Source: Selaginella tamariscina (taxonomy: Eukaryota > Streptophyta > Lycopodiopsida > Selaginellales > Selaginellaceae). From it: DNA of 64,000 nucleotides. Below are positions 62,292 through 64,000 of this stretch, piece by piece. The first letter of the stretch is position 1, and every line of letters begins with the position of its first letter. A program made the position numbers and the translations under genes. The stretch is from positions 1 through 64,000 of the forward strand of contig PUQB01000236.1 in NCBI GenBank assembly GCA_003024785.1, written 5' to 3'. The notes under the pieces were generated by a model. It saw only the letters and a list, made by a program, of their open reading frames with translations, was not told the origin of the DNA and ran no database searches.

Positions 62292-64000
62292 AGTATATGA
62301 ACGAAGTTAAGATTGTTTAACTTCATAATTATGATATGTTTAAATAAAACTTGATTACGACGGCTTGCATTCTATAAAATGGAAGACTAGAGTTTGATTC
62401 TTCTCTACCAAGAGGTTAGTAATCTCTCTTAACAGGATTTACATTAATACAGTCCGGATAAGTTATATATAACAACGCGCCTTAAACTTATTAAAGTCTA
62501 TTTTATTATTTCTGTTCTTGATCAATATTTAATTCGATTTATTATAATTTATAATTCATTAATCTAAATCTACAACTTAATTTATAATATCTTCAACTTG
62601 ATTTAGTGAAAATATAATATAGTTAACTTTTAAATTATTATTCAGTATAAATTTTTTCTTATTAAAGAGATTTTTTATCCTATTATAAAAGCATAATCTT
62701 TTTTTATAAGTCTTATAATAAATGTGGTGAATTTAGTGTTTTATTAGGACACATGCCCAATGTTAATACACTTAATTATTTAATAATAATTTATTAATTA
62801 ATAAATATTTAATTCAATTGTTATACTTAACATGGTAAATTTAATTATCATTAATTTAATTATTATTTTTAACTTGGTGAGTTTATTTTTAAGTTTAAGT
62901 TTATTCAATTGTCATTGACTTATTTAACCCGGTAAGTTTATTTTGAAGTTAGACTTTCTTAATTTGGTGAGTTCATTCTTAAGTTGAACTTTCGTTATTC
63001 GTAATATAACGAGTTTATCCTTCAACTTCTATTAGGCTTTTATTTAATCATTCTTGTTATTCATAACATGAATGAGTTTATCCTTCAATTCTCTATGTTA
63101 GGCTTTTATTTAACCATTTTATTATTATTAACTTAATGAATTTATATCTAAATTGGACTGTTAGGTTTTTATTTAATATTTGTAACATAATGAATTTATC
63201 CTTCAATCCTATGTTAGGCTTTATTTAACCATTTTATTATTATTAACTTAATAAATTTGTATCTAAATTACTACCCAAGCTTTAAAGGGACTCTTAACTT
63301 AGTATTATGTTTAACTTAGTGAGTTTTATTAATTTTTAATTGAATTATTATTTTTAACTTTGAAGTTTATCCTTAACCGATTTGAACATAACTATTTAAT
63401 GCTATGTTATTAGTACTTAACTTAATTATTATTTTTAACTTAATAAATTTATTCTTAAATTGAACCTTTAACCTAATTATTATCCTTAACTTAAGTGATT
63501 TTATCTTTAAACTCTATAATATTCTTATTTAATCCAAATCTTTAACTTAGCATAATCTTCATTTATATTTAGTTATTTAATATTCCTTAACCTTGTTAGT
63601 ATCCTTACATTACAAAAGTGTATATGTGATAATACATGGAATTTCTCTCTTATATATTATTTATAATAATTTTCTCTTTTAACTCTCTCAAATTATATTA
63701 TATCTGATAACTTAACTCTTTAAGTTATTATTATGGGACAATCGTTAATGACACATGTTAAGATTTAAAATGGCATGTTGAATAAGATTTAAGTTTTGTA
63801 ATAGGTTGTTGGTTATCAACGTGTGATTAAAGAAACACAATGATATCATAGAAAAATGTGAATATAATTATTAAAAAGAAACTTTAAAGAACAAATAGAT
63901 ATTACCTTTTGTATTTAAAATAATTTGTTTTTTTATAAAAATTAAATACAAATGTAGTTTATTTATTTTCAATTTTTCCTTTTAAATGGAATATACCAGA
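62292..64000. other. AT-rich tail; no gene seen
   Basis: No recognisable exon after the TTC38-like gene. A degenerate repeat occupies about 62740-63560. The rest is TA/TTAA-rich. Confidence 0.5.
62740..63560. repeat. Degenerate repeat with TTAACTTAGTGAGTTTAT-like words
   Basis: Words such as TTAACTTAATGAATTTAT, AGGCTTTTATTTAACCATTT and TTATCCTTCAATTCT recur many times. A stretch of about 100-130 bp appears at about 63045-63150 and again at about 63180-63260. Unit length is irregular. Confidence 0.5.

Overview
This is nuclear DNA from a green land plant. It carries an oleosin with the proline knot, a GPI-type plant matrix metalloproteinase, a plant RNA-dependent RNA polymerase, a HIRAN/UBZ-containing FAN1 nuclease, plant-style AP-2 alpha, and telo-boxes (AACCCTAA) beside several starts. 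Many genes are cut by short GT-AG introns (about 50-150 bp) filled with (TC)n, (TA)n, (GT)n and (AC)n. Coding DNA is GC-richer than the very AT-rich spacers. A lycophyte-like or other early-diverging land plant would fit, but that is inference.

Layout. 1-13.7 kb is gene-dense: oleosin (+, 5' end near the window edge), a membrane-anchored SAM methyltransferase (-), FAN1 (-), and SPT6 (+), with FAN1 and SPT6 head-to-head. 13.7-14.4 kb lies between the converging 3' ends of SPT6 and AP-2 alpha. It holds two halves of a tRNA-Ile-like gene separated by about 340 bp that contain a 12-bp tandem ACGT-core repeat. 14.4-22.5 kb is the AP-2 complex alpha subunit (-). 24.0-25.1 kb is a matrix metalloproteinase (+). 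25.2-26.6 kb is an uncharacterised membrane/HNH-like gene (+).

26.4-45.3 kb is an accessory island. Two copies of a Crinkler/RHS-type NTPase-nuclease gene (26.8-28.7 and 43.2-45.1 kb, both -) enclose about 14 kb of transposon-derived sequence. That sequence includes an array of 18-bp palindromes on a 45-bp period that could be translated and spliced in phase to a DUF7869-type (DDE-like) gene, plus three degenerate element genes. The second Crinkler copy also carries the last exon of the 25.2-kb gene, so the duplication went from left to right.

45.9-48.6 kb is a truncated mitochondrial enoyl reductase (MECR) followed by macrodomain fragments, with an antisense piece of an OCT7/NiaP-type transporter in its first intron. 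49-55.8 kb is gene-poor AT-rich DNA with simple repeats and a long hairpin. 55.9-60.0 kb is the RNA-dependent RNA polymerase (+), then a TTC38-like TPR gene (+), then an AT-rich repeat-bearing tail.

Almost every conserved gene is interrupted by single- or double-base frameshifts while the conserved peptide continues in another frame. The simplest reading is uncorrected indels in a long-read assembly. Gene spans below therefore join neighbouring frames, and exon boundaries are approximate.
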